Source: Marimonas lutisalis (lineage in GTDB: Bacteria > Pseudomonadota > Alphaproteobacteria > Rhodobacterales > Rhodobacteraceae). Taken from it: DNA of 64,000 nucleotides. A model generated the notes under the pieces. The model was not told where the DNA came from and made no database searches. It saw only the letters and a list, made by a program, of their open reading frames with translations. Shown here one piece after another: positions 40,501 to 49,835 of this stretch. The stretch is from contig NZ_SKCI01000004.1 in NCBI RefSeq assembly GCF_005434965.1, forward strand, positions 248,001-312,000, written 5' to 3'. The number at the start of each line of letters is the position of its first letter. The first letter of the stretch is position 1. Both the position numbers and the translations under genes were made by a program.

Positions 40501-42123
40501 TCAGCGCTTCAGCATCAGCAAGACCATCGTCTGCTGGCTGACGAACCCGGTGACCGGAAGGTTGCGCGCGCGCTGGAACTGTCGCAGCGCGCGTCGGGTC
40601 TGGCGATCGAACGCGCCGTCGATCTTTCCGACGTCGAGGTTCTGTGCGGCCAGCATCCGCTCGACGATCATCCGCGCGCCCGCATTTGGCACAACGCGGG
40701 TCTCTTCGCGTTTCCAGGCCTCGATCTGGGCCTGCTTGTTCTGCTCCTCTTCCAGTTCAGCCAGTCGCGCGCGGGCCGCATCGGCAAAGGCGCCACCGGG
40801 ATGCTGCGCCAGGAACGCACGGTAGGCGTCCGCCGTGTCCGCCTGGCGCGCCGTATCCCAGGCTGCGCGCTCGCGCGCCTCCGATGCCCCGCGCTTCTCG
40901 TCCAGGATGGCTTGCAGCCGTCGCTCCGCCTCTTCGGCGAACACACCGTCGGGATAGGCGCGCAAATACCGGCGCAGGCCAGCCTCGTTTCGGCGGATCT
41001 GGGCCCACATTTCCCGATCGGCGCGCTCCTCGGCCTCGCGGCGCAACTGGGCCTCGCGCTCCAGTTCGGCGGCGCGCACGTCGGCCTGTCGCTGCAGGCG
41101 CTGCACCTGCTCGGCGGTCAGGTATCCGTTGGCATCCAGTCCCTCGGCCGTCTGCCATGCCGCGATCGCCGCGCGCGATCCGCGCCCGAAAAGCCCGTCG
41201 ATCCCCCGCGGATCGAACCCCAGCAGCGACAGGTTGCGTTGTACCTGCCGCTTGGTGTTGCGGCTCAGGTTCAGCTCTTCCTCGATCTGCTTCACCCGGG
41301 CCAGCGGATCCTGTTCCAGCGCCGCCAGCCGGGCGCGTGCCTGCGGCGCGAACCGGCCAAAGGGATAGCGGTCGACATAGGCGCGCAGCGCTTCGGCCGT
41401 GCCGATATCCTCGACCGCCTGCCAATAGGCATTCTCGCCCGCGATCGCGGTGCCGCCCGGCTCCGCCGCCTCGGAAAAGCGCACGGCGGCCGAGGTGAAA
41501 CCGTCCGCCTCAACGCCCTCTGGCAGCCCACCCAGGGCATCACGCAGGCTCATTCCCTCGTCGATCAGCCGATCGCGCAGGATCCGGCGCAGCTCTCCCA
41601 TCGGGCCGGTCAGAACCGTCACGCCCTGCGGTGCGCGCACCCGGCCCGGCCCCCGGCTCAGCCCCGCGCCAACCGGCGCCGCCTCCCCGGGCGTGCCGAT
41701 CAGCACCAGGGCCTGCCCGGGCGCCAGCCGCGCCAGGTCAACCAGCGGCGACACCGGAATGCCAGCCATGCCCACCTCAACCGCCCCGGGCGGCGGTGTG
41801 GCTTCGGCCATCAACCACGCCTCGCGGCCCGTGTGCCCGAACTGGCCCGTCACGGCGATCACGATCCTGTCGGCATCCGGGCGCGCCTCTGCCATCGCGC
41901 GCAACTGCACGGCCAGCGCCTGCACCTCGCGGGCGTCGCCATTCATGCTTTGGAAAACGGTAAATCCGCGCGACCGCAGGTCGGCCGCCAGCCCCTCGGC
42001 GGCTGCGGGCCCAGCCTCGTCCTGGCGGCCATTGGCCAGGACCAGCGCCAGGTCATCCGCCCAGGCCGGCCCGCTCAGCATTCCGCCCGCGGCCAGAACC
42101 ACCGCCATCAGCGTCGTTTTCAT
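40501..42123 (-). CDS. Caspase-like protein with two peptidoglycan-binding domains
   Basis: A 540-residue exported protein. A Sec signal (MKTTLMAVVLAAGGML, cleavage after PAWA) is followed by a caspase-fold-like region (LALVLANGRQDEAGPAAAEG, then VIAVTGQFGHTGREAWLMAE) in which the usual catalytic Cys is not evident. Peptidoglycan-binding-1-like helices are seen near 290-345 (RNLSLLGFDPRGIDGLFGRG) and at the C-terminus (NLDVGKIDGAFDRQTRRALR). Between them are Glu/Arg-rich repeats with a TPR/Sel1-like look (YLRAYPDGVFAEEAERRLQA and AFLAQHPGGAFADAARARLA). The start at 42123 has GGGGAGG with good spacing. Confidence 0.78.
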   Translation of the reverse strand: MKTTLMAVVLAAGGMLSGPAWADDLALVLANGRQDEAGPAAAEGLAADLRSRGFTVFQSMNGDAREVQALAVQLRAMAEARPDADRIVIAVTGQFGHTGREAWLMAEATPPPGAVEVGMAGIPVSPLVDLARLAPGQALVLIGTPGEAAPVGAGLSRGPGRVRAPQGVTVLTGPMGELRRILRDRLIDEGMSLRDALGGLPEGVEADGFTSAAVRFSEAAEPGGTAIAGENAYWQAVEDIGTAEALRAYVDRYPFGRFAPQARARLAALEQDPLARVKQIEEELNLSRNTKRQVQRNLSLLGFDPRGIDGLFGRGSRAAIAAWQTAEGLDANGYLTAEQVQRLQRQADVRAAELEREAQLRREAEERADREMWAQIRRNEAGLRRYLRAYPDGVFAEEAERRLQAILDEKRGASEARERAAWDTARQADTADAYRAFLAQHPGGAFADAARARLAELEEEQNKQAQIEAWKREETRVVPNAGARMIVERMLAAQNLDVGKIDGAFDRQTRRALRQFQRARNLPVTGFVSQQTMVLLMLKR

Positions 42124-42166
42124 GATCATACCTCCCCGGAACCATGCCGGGGCAGGCACCCCGGCC

Positions 42167-43339
42167 TCAATCGTAGCTGCGGGTATCTTCGATCACTTTG
42201 CCGTCGTTGGGAAGGCTGCCCTTGGTCAGGACCTCGATCTTGCCCTTCAGCTTCAGAACCTCGCTCGCCGATTTGGCGAAGGCATCGGCGTCTCCGCCCT
42301 CGGCCTCGATCTGCACGGTCATCGTGTCCATCTCGCCCTCACGCCCGGCAACGACGCGCGCCTTGATGATCTCGTCATGCTTGGCCACCAGCGCCGCCAC
42401 CTGTTCGGGGCGCACGAACATGCCCTTGATCTTGGTCGTCTGGTCGGCCCGGCCCATCCAGCCCTTGATCCGCATATTCGTGCGGCCACAGGGGCTTGCG
42501 CCTTTCATCACCGCGCTCAGATCGCCGGTGGCAAAGCGGATCAGCGGGTAATCCGGGTTCAGCGTGGTCACCAGAACCTCGCCCACCTCGCCCGGCGCGA
42601 CCGGGTCACCGGTGCCGGGGGTCACGATCTCGACGATCACGCCTTCATCGACGATCATCCCTTCCATCGCCTCGGATTCATAGGCCACGCTGCCCAGATC
42701 GGCCGTGCCATAGCCCTGCAGGCAGAAGATCCCCCGGTCGGCATATTCCTGCCGCAGCGACGGAAAGAGCGCCCCGCCGCCCACCGCGGCCTTGGTGATG
42801 CCCAACTTCAGGCCCATCTCGTCGGCCTTGTCCAGGATGATTTTCAGGTAATCGGGCGTGCCGGTATAGGCGGTTACGCCAATGTCATGCGCCGCCTGCG
42901 CCTGCAGCTCGGTCTGTCCGGTGCCCGCCGGCACGACGGCACAACCGATCGCCCTTGCGCCGCTTTCGAACATCATGCCCGCCGGCGTCAGGTGATAGGA
43001 AAAACAGTTCTGCACGATATCCTCGGCCCGGATGCCCGCCGCATACATCGCCCGCCCCGAGCGCCACCAGTCATGGCTGATTCCGCCCGGTTCATAGATC
43101 GGGCCAGGGCTCTGGAAGTAATGCGCCACGTTCGTCACCGGCAGTGCACCGAAGGGCGGCGTGGCTTTCTGGCGGCTCGACAGGTCGGATTTGCGCAGCA
43201 CCGGCAGCTTTGCCAGATCGGCCAGATCGCTCAGCGGCGGCATGTCGTGTTTCGCCAGCTGCGCGTTCAGCGCCGCCAACTGCTCTGCCGCGCGCTGATC
43301 CGCCGACCGTGTCTCAAGATCATCGTAAAAGCCGCTCAT
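42167..43339 (-). CDS. Phenylacetate-CoA ligase-like AMP-binding enzyme
   Basis: A 390-residue adenylate-forming enzyme of the PaaK type (shorter than fatty acyl ligases). It has RKSDLSSRQKATPPFG, a GYGTADLGSVAYESEA block where PaaK has its acyl-binding Glu motif, then DYPLIRFATGDLSAV and GWMGRADQTTKIKGMFVRPE, the A8-type hinge. It activates an aromatic or short organic acid with CoA. GGAGG precedes ATG 43339. It lies near the end of the Liv operon on the same strand but is separated from it by the convergent unknown gene 43468-44295. Confidence 0.87.
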   Translation of the reverse strand: MSGFYDDLETRSADQRAAEQLAALNAQLAKHDMPPLSDLADLAKLPVLRKSDLSSRQKATPPFGALPVTNVAHYFQSPGPIYEPGGISHDWWRSGRAMYAAGIRAEDIVQNCFSYHLTPAGMMFESGARAIGCAVVPAGTGQTELQAQAAHDIGVTAYTGTPDYLKIILDKADEMGLKLGITKAAVGGGALFPSLRQEYADRGIFCLQGYGTADLGSVAYESEAMEGMIVDEGVIVEIVTPGTGDPVAPGEVGEVLVTTLNPDYPLIRFATGDLSAVMKGASPCGRTNMRIKGWMGRADQTTKIKGMFVRPEQVAALVAKHDEIIKARVVAGREGEMDTMTVQIEAEGGDADAFAKSASEVLKLKGKIEVLTKGSLPNDGKVIEDTRSYD

Positions 43340-43467
43340 GGCCGGACCTCCATCAAATTGTATGCGACAGTATGCCAAGTTGCCGTAGCGTCACCCCGGG
43401 TGATATCCCCCCCACAGGACGAGTAGCCGGCGCCGTTTTCCAGGTGTTGGAAAACGGAGGAGTCATC

Positions 43468-44295
43468 ATGCCAAACACCCCATTCGACACCCGCATCACC
43501 TTCCACGACGATCTTCAGATCATGGAGGCAGATTTCTCGGGCTTCACCTTCGACAGTTCGCAAACCGTCAATGCCTTCTACGACCGGATCGAGGAACGTA
43601 TCGCCGCCACTGGCGAAACCCAGTGGTTCTTCCTCGTCAACTACTCCGGCTGCGTGATCGACAGTTCGGCCTGGGTCGCGTTCTCGCGCCGGGGCAAGGC
43701 GCTCAACCTCGCGCATTCCATGGGCTCGGTCCGCTTCGACGCGTCCGAGGCAACCCGCGCCCAGATCCAGCGCGACGCCAACACCGAACGCTTCGACCCC
43801 AACCTTTTCGCCGATCGCGATGCCGCGCTCGCCCGCCTGGCCGAACTCCCGTCCAGCCGCCGCGCCCGGATCGTGCATGATCCGAATTACACGCTGGCCG
43901 ATTTCGTCCGCCGTATTTCCTTCGATCCCGACGGGCCGATCATGCATGTGGACTTCTCGCATTTCACCTTCCACCACGCCCGCGACGTCGATGATTTCTA
44001 CGACTACATCGAAGAGCGCATCATCGAGAGCGACCGCAAGTGGTTCTTTCTCGTCGATCTCGAAGGCTGCCAGATCCTGCCGGGTGCCTGGGTCCGCTAC
44101 GCCTATCGCGGCAAGCGGCTGAACAAGGCCGCCTCGCTCGGCACCGTCCGCTTCGCACCCGGTTCCGAAACCGAAGAAGACATCCGCCTGCGCGCCCAAA
44201 GCCAGGGGTTCGAGCCCAACATCCGCAACACCCGGGACGAGGCGCTCGCCCGCATCGCCGAGATGAAAGCCGCCCTCCTCACCGAGATGGGCTAG
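43468..44295 (+). CDS. Unknown protein built from a tandem domain duplication
   Basis: A 275-residue soluble protein made of two homologous halves of about 120 residues. In each half ADFSGFTF / VDFSHFTF, then FYDRIEERI / FYDYIEERI, WFFLV (Trp53 and Trp192), AWVAFSRRGKALN / AWVRYAYRGKRLN and an SxGTVRF / SMGSVRF strand correspond. The alternation of strands and helices is reminiscent of STAS/SpoIIAA-like domains, but I do not claim that family. A strong GGAGGAG site supports the start. It is divergent from the PaaK-like gene and convergent with livF. Confidence 0.72.
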   Translation: MPNTPFDTRITFHDDLQIMEADFSGFTFDSSQTVNAFYDRIEERIAATGETQWFFLVNYSGCVIDSSAWVAFSRRGKALNLAHSMGSVRFDASEATRAQIQRDANTERFDPNLFADRDAALARLAELPSSRRARIVHDPNYTLADFVRRISFDPDGPIMHVDFSHFTFHHARDVDDFYDYIEERIIESDRKWFFLVDLEGCQILPGAWVRYAYRGKRLNKAASLGTVRFAPGSETEEDIRLRAQSQGFEPNIRNTRDEALARIAEMKAALLTEMG

Positions 44296-44360
44296 GCCAG
44301 CCCCTCCCGGACGGGCCGCGAAAAACGGCCCGGTATTGGGTATTTCAGCTGTCGGGAACA

Positions 44361-45188
44361 TCAGCTCAGCCAGCGTTTCCGGCGGCGATAGCTGCGCACG
44401 TCGCGGAACGATTTGCGCCCCTCGTCCGACATGCCCAGGTAGAATTCCTTCACATCCGGGTTCTCGCGCAGTTCTTTCGCGGGCCCGTCCATCACCACGC
44501 GCCCGTTTTCCAGGATGTACCCGTAATGTGCAAAGCGCAGCGCCACGTTGGTGTTCTGTTCAGCCAGAAGGAAGGTATAGCCTTCCTCCTCGTTCAGCGA
44601 TTTGACGATGCCGAAAATCTGCTCGACCAGCTGCGGCGCCAGGCCCATGCTCGGCTCGTCCAGTAGGATCGTCTCGGGCCGGCTCATCAGTGCGCGGCCA
44701 ATGGCGATCATCTGCTGCTCCCCGCCCGAGGTGTAGCCCGCCTGGCTGCGGCGGCGCTCTTTCAGGCGCGGGAAATAATCGTAGACCATGTTCAGGTCGG
44801 CATCGACATCGCCCTTTGAAGCCGCACGCGTATACGCGCCGGTCAGCAGGTTTTCCTCGACCGTCAGGTGCTCGAAACAGTGGCGGCCTTCCATCACCTG
44901 GATCACGCCACGCTTCACCAGGTCGGCCGGGTCCAGGTCCTGCACGCGTTCGCCGCGATACTGGATATTGCCCTTGGTCACCTCGCCGCGCTCCGAATGA
45001 AGCAGGTTCGAAATCGCCTTGAGCGTCGTGGTCTTGCCCGCGCCGTTCCCGCCCAGCAGGGCCGTGATGCCGCCCTTGGGCACCTTGAGCGACACGCCCT
45101 TCAGAACGAGGATCACGTGATTGTAGATCACCTCGATATTGTTGACCTCAAGAACGGTTTCCTGGGGGGTTTCACCGGCATCCAGCAT
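44361..45188 (-). CDS. livF: Branched-chain-type ABC transporter ATP-binding protein LivF
   Basis: A 275-residue ABC ATPase. Walker A GGNGAGKTT lies near residues 46-54, the signature here TSGGEQQMIAIGRALMSRP near 153-171 and Walker B ILLDEPSMGLAPQLVEQIF follow. LivF-type proteins pair with LivG to power LivHM. The C-terminus extends beyond the usual LivF (EGRKSFRDVRSYRRRKRWLS), a basic tail often seen with PaaK-linked clusters. The ATG follows the receptor gene by 73 bases, including a hairpin. Confidence 0.93.
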   Translation of the reverse strand: MLDAGETPQETVLEVNNIEVIYNHVILVLKGVSLKVPKGGITALLGGNGAGKTTTLKAISNLLHSERGEVTKGNIQYRGERVQDLDPADLVKRGVIQVMEGRHCFEHLTVEENLLTGAYTRAASKGDVDADLNMVYDYFPRLKERRRSQAGYTSGGEQQMIAIGRALMSRPETILLDEPSMGLAPQLVEQIFGIVKSLNEEEGYTFLLAEQNTNVALRFAHYGYILENGRVVMDGPAKELRENPDVKEFYLGMSDEGRKSFRDVRSYRRRKRWLS

Positions 45189-45220
45189 GGGGTGTCTCTC
45201 GCTTGAAACTTGGTTTGGGT

Positions 45221-45250
45221 GCCCGGCCCGCCGGTTTTGGCGGGCCGGGC
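45221..45250 (-). terminator. Intercistronic hairpin after the Liv receptor gene
   Basis: GCCCGGCCCGCC (45221-45232) pairs perfectly with GGCGGGCCGGGC (45239-45250) around a six-base loop, 11 bases after the receptor stop. There is no U-tract; it most likely stabilises the receptor message or attenuates livF. Confidence 0.65.
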
Positions 45251-45261
45251 CTTGAACTGCC

Positions 45262-46551
45262 TTACGGGCAGAACTTCTGCTCTTCGATCTTGTTCTCGGC
45301 CGCGTATGCTTCCGAGTCCTCTTTGATCAGCGGGCCCAGAACGTCCTGGTCCGACTGCATGTAGTCGGTGATCAGGCTCCAGGAACCGGCTTTTGCGTCC
45401 CACTGGGCCACGGCGCCATAGCCGTCACCACCGTGGTTGGTGCAGGTCACGGTGAAGCTCGGACCGAAGTTCGGCATGCCCAGGGCTGCCATCTTTTCTT
45501 CGGTGATCGACAGCGCTTCCATACCGTCGCGCATCTGCGCCGGCGTGATGGTCGCGGTGCCGTGGAGCTCTTGTGCCGTCTTGGCGGCTTCGGCCGCCAG
45601 CATCGCGGCGTAAAGACCACGGTTGTAGAGCACGGTGCCGATCTGGTCACCCGCGCCAGCGGCCAGGCCCTTGTCCACGACATGCGTCTTGATGTCGTCG
45701 AAGATCGGGTAATCCGAACCCACGTTGTGGAAGGTCAGCGCCTTATAGCCATGCGCGCCTTCACCCGCCGGCTTCACGTCGTTCTCCGAGCCCGACCACC
45801 AGATGCCGATGAAGTTCTCCATTGGGTAACGGATGTTCACGGCTTCCTGGATCGCGACCTGGTTCATCACGCCCCAGCCCCACATCAGGACATAGTCAGG
45901 ACGCTCGCGGCGGATTTGCAGCCACTGCGATTTCTGCTCCTGGCCGGGGTGGTCGACCGGCAGCAGGCTCAGTTCATAACCGTGCTTCTTCGCCAGCTCT
46001 TCCAGCGTGCGAATGGGCTCCTTGCCGTAGGCCGAGTTGTGATAGACCAGCGCGACTCTCTTGCCCGAGATATCACCGCCGTTCAGATCCAGCAGGTGCT
46101 TGATGGCAATCGACGCACCATCCCAGTAGTTGGCGGGATAGTTGAAGATGTTGCGGAACACCGAGCCGTTCTTGGCCGAGGTCCGGCCATAACCCATCGA
46201 GTGGACGGGGATGCCGTCCGCGGTGGCTTTCGGGATCAGCTGGTAGGTGATGCCGGTCGACAGCGGCTGATAAACCAGCGCGCCGGTGCCTTTCGTGGAC
46301 TCGTAGCATTCAACACCCTTCTCGGTGTTGTAGCCGGTTTCGCATTCGACCAGGTTCACCTTCTCGCCGCCGATGCCGCCGTCACGCTCGTTCAGCAGCG
46401 TGAAATAGTCGGCATAGCCGTCCGCAAAGGGAATGCCGTTCGCGGCATAGGGCCCGGTGCGATAGCTCAGCGAAGAAAAGGTCAGGTCTGCCAGCGCCGG
46501 GCCCGCGGCCATGACCGCGCCCAGGGCCAGTGTGGCCAGTTTCATTTTCAT
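45262..46551 (-). CDS. livK: ABC transporter substrate-binding protein (branched-chain amino-acid type)
   Basis: A 429-residue periplasmic receptor of the type I fold. The signal peptide MKMKLATLALGAVMAAGPALA is cleaved near residue 21. It has NERDGGIGGEKVNLVECETG and KGTGALVYQPLSTGITYQLI, and two domains linked near KRVALVYHNSAYGKEPI. The cluster context with two CoA ligases suggests an aromatic or aliphatic acid rather than an amino acid; this is inference. GGAGGAG precedes the ATG. A hairpin follows the gene. Confidence 0.9.
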   Translation of the reverse strand: MKMKLATLALGAVMAAGPALADLTFSSLSYRTGPYAANGIPFADGYADYFTLLNERDGGIGGEKVNLVECETGYNTEKGVECYESTKGTGALVYQPLSTGITYQLIPKATADGIPVHSMGYGRTSAKNGSVFRNIFNYPANYWDGASIAIKHLLDLNGGDISGKRVALVYHNSAYGKEPIRTLEELAKKHGYELSLLPVDHPGQEQKSQWLQIRRERPDYVLMWGWGVMNQVAIQEAVNIRYPMENFIGIWWSGSENDVKPAGEGAHGYKALTFHNVGSDYPIFDDIKTHVVDKGLAAGAGDQIGTVLYNRGLYAAMLAAEAAKTAQELHGTATITPAQMRDGMEALSITEEKMAALGMPNFGPSFTVTCTNHGGDGYGAVAQWDAKAGSWSLITDYMQSDQDVLGPLIKEDSEAYAAENKIEEQKFCP

Positions 46552-46629
46552 CGGGTTTCTCCTCCCATTGGTTGATTCCGATGTTGTCCGGGGTTTCTCC
46601 CCCCCGAATTGGGCTGTGGCCCGCCCGCC

Positions 46630-47739
46630 TCAGTGCGGGAAGGGCCAAAGACGAAGTTTCTCCTTGATCACGCGCCACAGCTGGGCCAGCCCGTGCGGCT
46701 CGAGGATCAGGAAGGTGACAATCAGAGCGCCGACAATCATGAATTCCAGGTGCGCGGCCAGGTCGGTAGGCCAGCCCAGGCCGCTGACCAGCACGTTTTT
46801 CAGAAGCACCGGCAGAAGGACCAGGAAGGCCGCGCCCGCGAACGATCCGAAGATCGAGCCCAGGCCGCCAATGATCACCATGAAGAGCACGAGGAACGAT
46901 TTCTGGATGCCAAAGGCTTCCCCGACTTCCACGGCACCCAGGTAAACGCTGAAGAAAAGTGCGCCCGCGATACCCACATAGAACGAGCTGACGGCAAACG
47001 CGCTCAGCTTGGCCTTCAGCGGATCCACCCCGATGATCTCGGCGGCGATGTCCATGTCGCGGATCGCCATCCATTTGCGCCCAACGCTGCCGCGCGTCAG
47101 GTTCCGCGCAATCAGCGCCAGAACCACGACGAACACCAGGCAGAACAGGTAGGTCGCCCAGGCCTCGGTATTGGGCCCGGTGACGGGCACGCCGAACATA
47201 CCGCGCTCCGGTGCGCTGATCTGGCCCGAAGCCGAGTAGTTGTAGGTCCAGGACCACTTGTTGAAGAGCCACACCAGGAAGAACTGCGCCGCCAGCGTCG
47301 CCACGGCCAGGTAGAAGCCCTTGATGCGCAGCGACGGCAGCCCAAACAGAACGCCGACAATCGCCGTCACGAACCCCGCCAGGATGACCGAGAAGAAGAT
47401 GTTGATCGGCGGCAGGGCATACTGAACGCCCCCGATCCAGATATCGATCCCGGTCATGAACTTGTAGCAGGCATAGGCGCCCACCGCCATGAACCCCCCG
47501 GTGCCCAGCGAAACCTGGCCGCAATAGCCCACCAGCACGTTCAGCCCGATCGCCGCAATGGCATAGATCAGGAACGGCAGGAAGATCGCGTTCACCCAGT
47601 AGTCGTTGATCACGAAGGGCACGATCGCGAACGCCACGATCAGCGCGACGTAGTAACCGATCCGGTCGAACTTGATCGGGAAGGTCTGCCCGTCATCGGT
47701 GTAGGATGTCTTGAAATCCCCGGCCTCACGATACAGCAT
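46630..47739 (-). CDS. livM: Branched-chain-type ABC transporter permease LivM
   Basis: A 369-residue membrane protein with about nine to ten segments. It has the LivM block GLNVLVGYCGQVSLGTGGFM (EAA-like loop GVDPLKAKLSAFAVSSFYVG later) and ends in EPHGLAQLWRVIKEK. It forms the channel with LivH. Its ATG overlaps the stop of the small membrane protein (TGATG), so translation is coupled. Confidence 0.92.
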   Translation of the reverse strand: MLYREAGDFKTSYTDDGQTFPIKFDRIGYYVALIVAFAIVPFVINDYWVNAIFLPFLIYAIAAIGLNVLVGYCGQVSLGTGGFMAVGAYACYKFMTGIDIWIGGVQYALPPINIFFSVILAGFVTAIVGVLFGLPSLRIKGFYLAVATLAAQFFLVWLFNKWSWTYNYSASGQISAPERGMFGVPVTGPNTEAWATYLFCLVFVVVLALIARNLTRGSVGRKWMAIRDMDIAAEIIGVDPLKAKLSAFAVSSFYVGIAGALFFSVYLGAVEVGEAFGIQKSFLVLFMVIIGGLGSIFGSFAGAAFLVLLPVLLKNVLVSGLGWPTDLAAHLEFMIVGALIVTFLILEPHGLAQLWRVIKEKLRLWPFPH

Positions 47740-47996
47740 CAGGCGCTCTCCCCGTTTTCGTCTTCTTCAAGATGTGTTTTTTCCACGCGGTTTGCCGGCT
47801 TGGCATATCCCGTCGCTTCGCTGTAGCGCACCAGGCGCAGATAGGCCCACATGCCCACCGCCCCGCCAAGCGCGGCAAGAATGGCGGCGGTCATCATGTC
47901 CTTGGTGTTGTGCGAATGCGTTGTCAGCGCGATATAGCCGAAGGCCCAGAACCCGGCCCAGGCGATCACGTTGAGGATGGCAAGCAGTTTGGTCAT
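47739..47996 (-). CDS. Small membrane protein inside the Liv operon, 85 aa
   Basis: An unrecognised protein with two hydrophobic segments (LLAILNVIAWAGFWAFGYIA and AAILAALGGAVGMWAYLRLV) and an acidic C-terminus. It sits between livH (2-base gap) and livM (1-base overlap), an arrangement that argues for a role as an accessory subunit or assembly factor of this transporter. Too short for most annotation programs; the start at 47996 is supported by position. Confidence 0.7.
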   Translation of the reverse strand: MTKLLAILNVIAWAGFWAFGYIALTTHSHNTKDMMTAAILAALGGAVGMWAYLRLVRYSEATGYAKPANRVEKTHLEEDENGESA

Positions 47997-47998
47997 GC

Positions 47999-49000
47999 CT
48001 ACACCCTCTCGATGATCTTCTCGCCGAACAGGCCCTGCGGCCGGAAGACAAGGAAGATCAGCGCCAGAACATAGGCGAACCAGTTCTCTGTCGCGCCGCC
48101 CACATAGGGGCCAATGGCGAATTCAAAGAGCTTCTCGCCCACGCCGATGATCAGCCCGCCCACGATCGCGCCGGGGATCGAGGTGAACCCGCCCAGCATC
48201 AGCACCGGCAGCGCCTTCAGCGCAATCAGCGACAGCGAGAACTGCACACCCGATTTCGAGCCCCACATGATGCCCGCAACCAGCGCCACGAACCCCGCGA
48301 GCGACCACACCAGAACCCAGATGAAGTTCAGGTTGATGCCAACCGACAACGCGGCCTGGTGATCGTCGGCCACAGCGCGCATCGCGCGGCCCTGCTTGGT
48401 GTATTGTGAAAACAGCACCAGCGCGCTCACCAGCAGGATGGCGACAACCGTCGCCACCATGTCGAGGTTGTCGATATACATCCCGTAATAGCGCTCGCCC
48501 TCGGCGGCCCATGTCGCGGTGAAATCCTCGATGGCAAACGATCCGCCCTGCGGCAGGCCCACATCCAGCGTCTTGATGTCCGAGCCCCACATGGTCTCGC
48601 CGAAGCCTTCCATGAAATAGGCCAGGCCAATGGTGGCCATGAACAGGATGATCGGCTCCTGACCGACAAGGTGCTTGAAGATCACCCGCTGCACCACCCA
48701 GGCGAAGAACACCATCACCGCGATGGTCAGAGCGATGCCCAGAAGCGCCGGCAGGTGCCATCCGAAATGGTGCACCTCGGTGCCGAAGACGGCGTTGATC
48801 AGGTGCGAAAACGGCACCCGCCCCTCCATCGCGCCCACCAGCGTCATCGCCGCGAAAAGCGCCATGACGCCCTGCGCATAGTTGAAGATGCCCGACGCTT
48901 TGTAGATCAACACGAAGCCCAGCGCGACAAGGGCATAAAGCACCCCGGCCATCAGGCCGTTGGCCATCACTTCCAGCGTATTGAGAAATGCTGCTGACAT
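47999..49000 (-). CDS. livH: Branched-chain-type ABC transporter permease LivH
   Basis: A 333-residue membrane protein with about eight segments. It has the LivH block GVLYALVALGFVLIYKASGI and NYAQGVMALFAAM, and a cytoplasmic coupling loop QGRAMRAVADDHQAALSVGI, with GSIPGAIVG-type (SIPGAIVGGLIIGVGEKLFE) near the C-terminus. ATG 49000 (MSAAFLNTLEV) is used rather than an upstream extension. livG ends 13 bases before it. Confidence 0.92.
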   Translation of the reverse strand: MSAAFLNTLEVMANGLMAGVLYALVALGFVLIYKASGIFNYAQGVMALFAAMTLVGAMEGRVPFSHLINAVFGTEVHHFGWHLPALLGIALTIAVMVFFAWVVQRVIFKHLVGQEPIILFMATIGLAYFMEGFGETMWGSDIKTLDVGLPQGGSFAIEDFTATWAAEGERYYGMYIDNLDMVATVVAILLVSALVLFSQYTKQGRAMRAVADDHQAALSVGINLNFIWVLVWSLAGFVALVAGIMWGSKSGVQFSLSLIALKALPVLMLGGFTSIPGAIVGGLIIGVGEKLFEFAIGPYVGGATENWFAYVLALIFLVFRPQGLFGEKIIERV

Positions 49001-49013
49001 GCCTTTTCCCCCC

Positions 49014-49835
49014 TCAGTCGTGCGCCACGCCAAGATAGGCGTCGATCACATTCTGGTTGTTGCGCACCTCGTCAGGGGTGCCGTCACCGATCTTCTTGCC
49101 ATAGTCCATCACCACAACACGGTCGCTCAGGTCCATCACCACGCCCATGTCGTGCTCGATCAAGGCGATGGTCGTGCCGAATTCGTCGTTCACATCGAGG
49201 ATGAAGCGGCTCATGTCCTCCTTCTCCTCCACGTTCATGCCGGCCATCGGCTCGTCAAGCAGCAGAAGGCTCGGCTGCGCGGCCAGCGCGCGGGCCAGCT
49301 CGACCCGCTTTTTCAGACCATAGGGCAGGCGCGCCACCGGCGTCTTGCGGATGTGCTGGATCTCCAGGAAGTCGATGATCTTTTCTGCGACCTCGCGGTT
49401 TTCCACCTCTTCCGCCTGCGCCTTACCTTTCCAGATCGCCTGGGCCAGCAGGCCGGTCTTCATGTGGTTCAGGCGGCCGGTCATCACGTTGTCCAGCACC
49501 GTCATGCCCTCGAACAGCGCGATGTTCTGGAACGTCCGGGCAATGCCCTGCTGCGCCACCTCGTAGGGTTTCATCTGCGGCCGCGGCGCGCCCTTGTACC
49601 AGACCTCGCCCTCCTGCGGGATGTAGAAGCCCGAGATCACGTTCAGCATACTGGATTTGCCGGCGCCGTTCGGCCCGATGATCGCGCGAATTTCGCCCTC
49701 GCGGATGTCGAAGCTGATATCGGTGATCGCCTTCACACCGCCAAAGCGCAGCGTGATGTTCTTCATCTCCATCAGCACGCCGCCGATTTTTCGGCCGTCG
49801 GCGGTGACATAGGGTTCGTTGTCGTTCACGCTCAT
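49014..49835 (-). CDS. livG: Branched-chain-type ABC transporter ATP-binding protein LivG
   Basis: A 273-residue ABC ATPase: Walker A GPNGAGKSS near residues 54-62, LivG-type insert IARTFQNIALFEGMTVLDNV, signature region LPYGLKKRVELARAL and Walker B LLLDEPMAGM. The start overlaps the upstream acyl-CoA synthetase stop by 4 bases (ATGA), so the ligase and transporter are translated together. Confidence 0.93.
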   Translation of the reverse strand: MSVNDNEPYVTADGRKIGGVLMEMKNITLRFGGVKAITDISFDIREGEIRAIIGPNGAGKSSMLNVISGFYIPQEGEVWYKGAPRPQMKPYEVAQQGIARTFQNIALFEGMTVLDNVMTGRLNHMKTGLLAQAIWKGKAQAEEVENREVAEKIIDFLEIQHIRKTPVARLPYGLKKRVELARALAAQPSLLLLDEPMAGMNVEEKEDMSRFILDVNDEFGTTIALIEHDMGVVMDLSDRVVVMDYGKKIGDGTPDEVRNNQNVIDAYLGVAHD

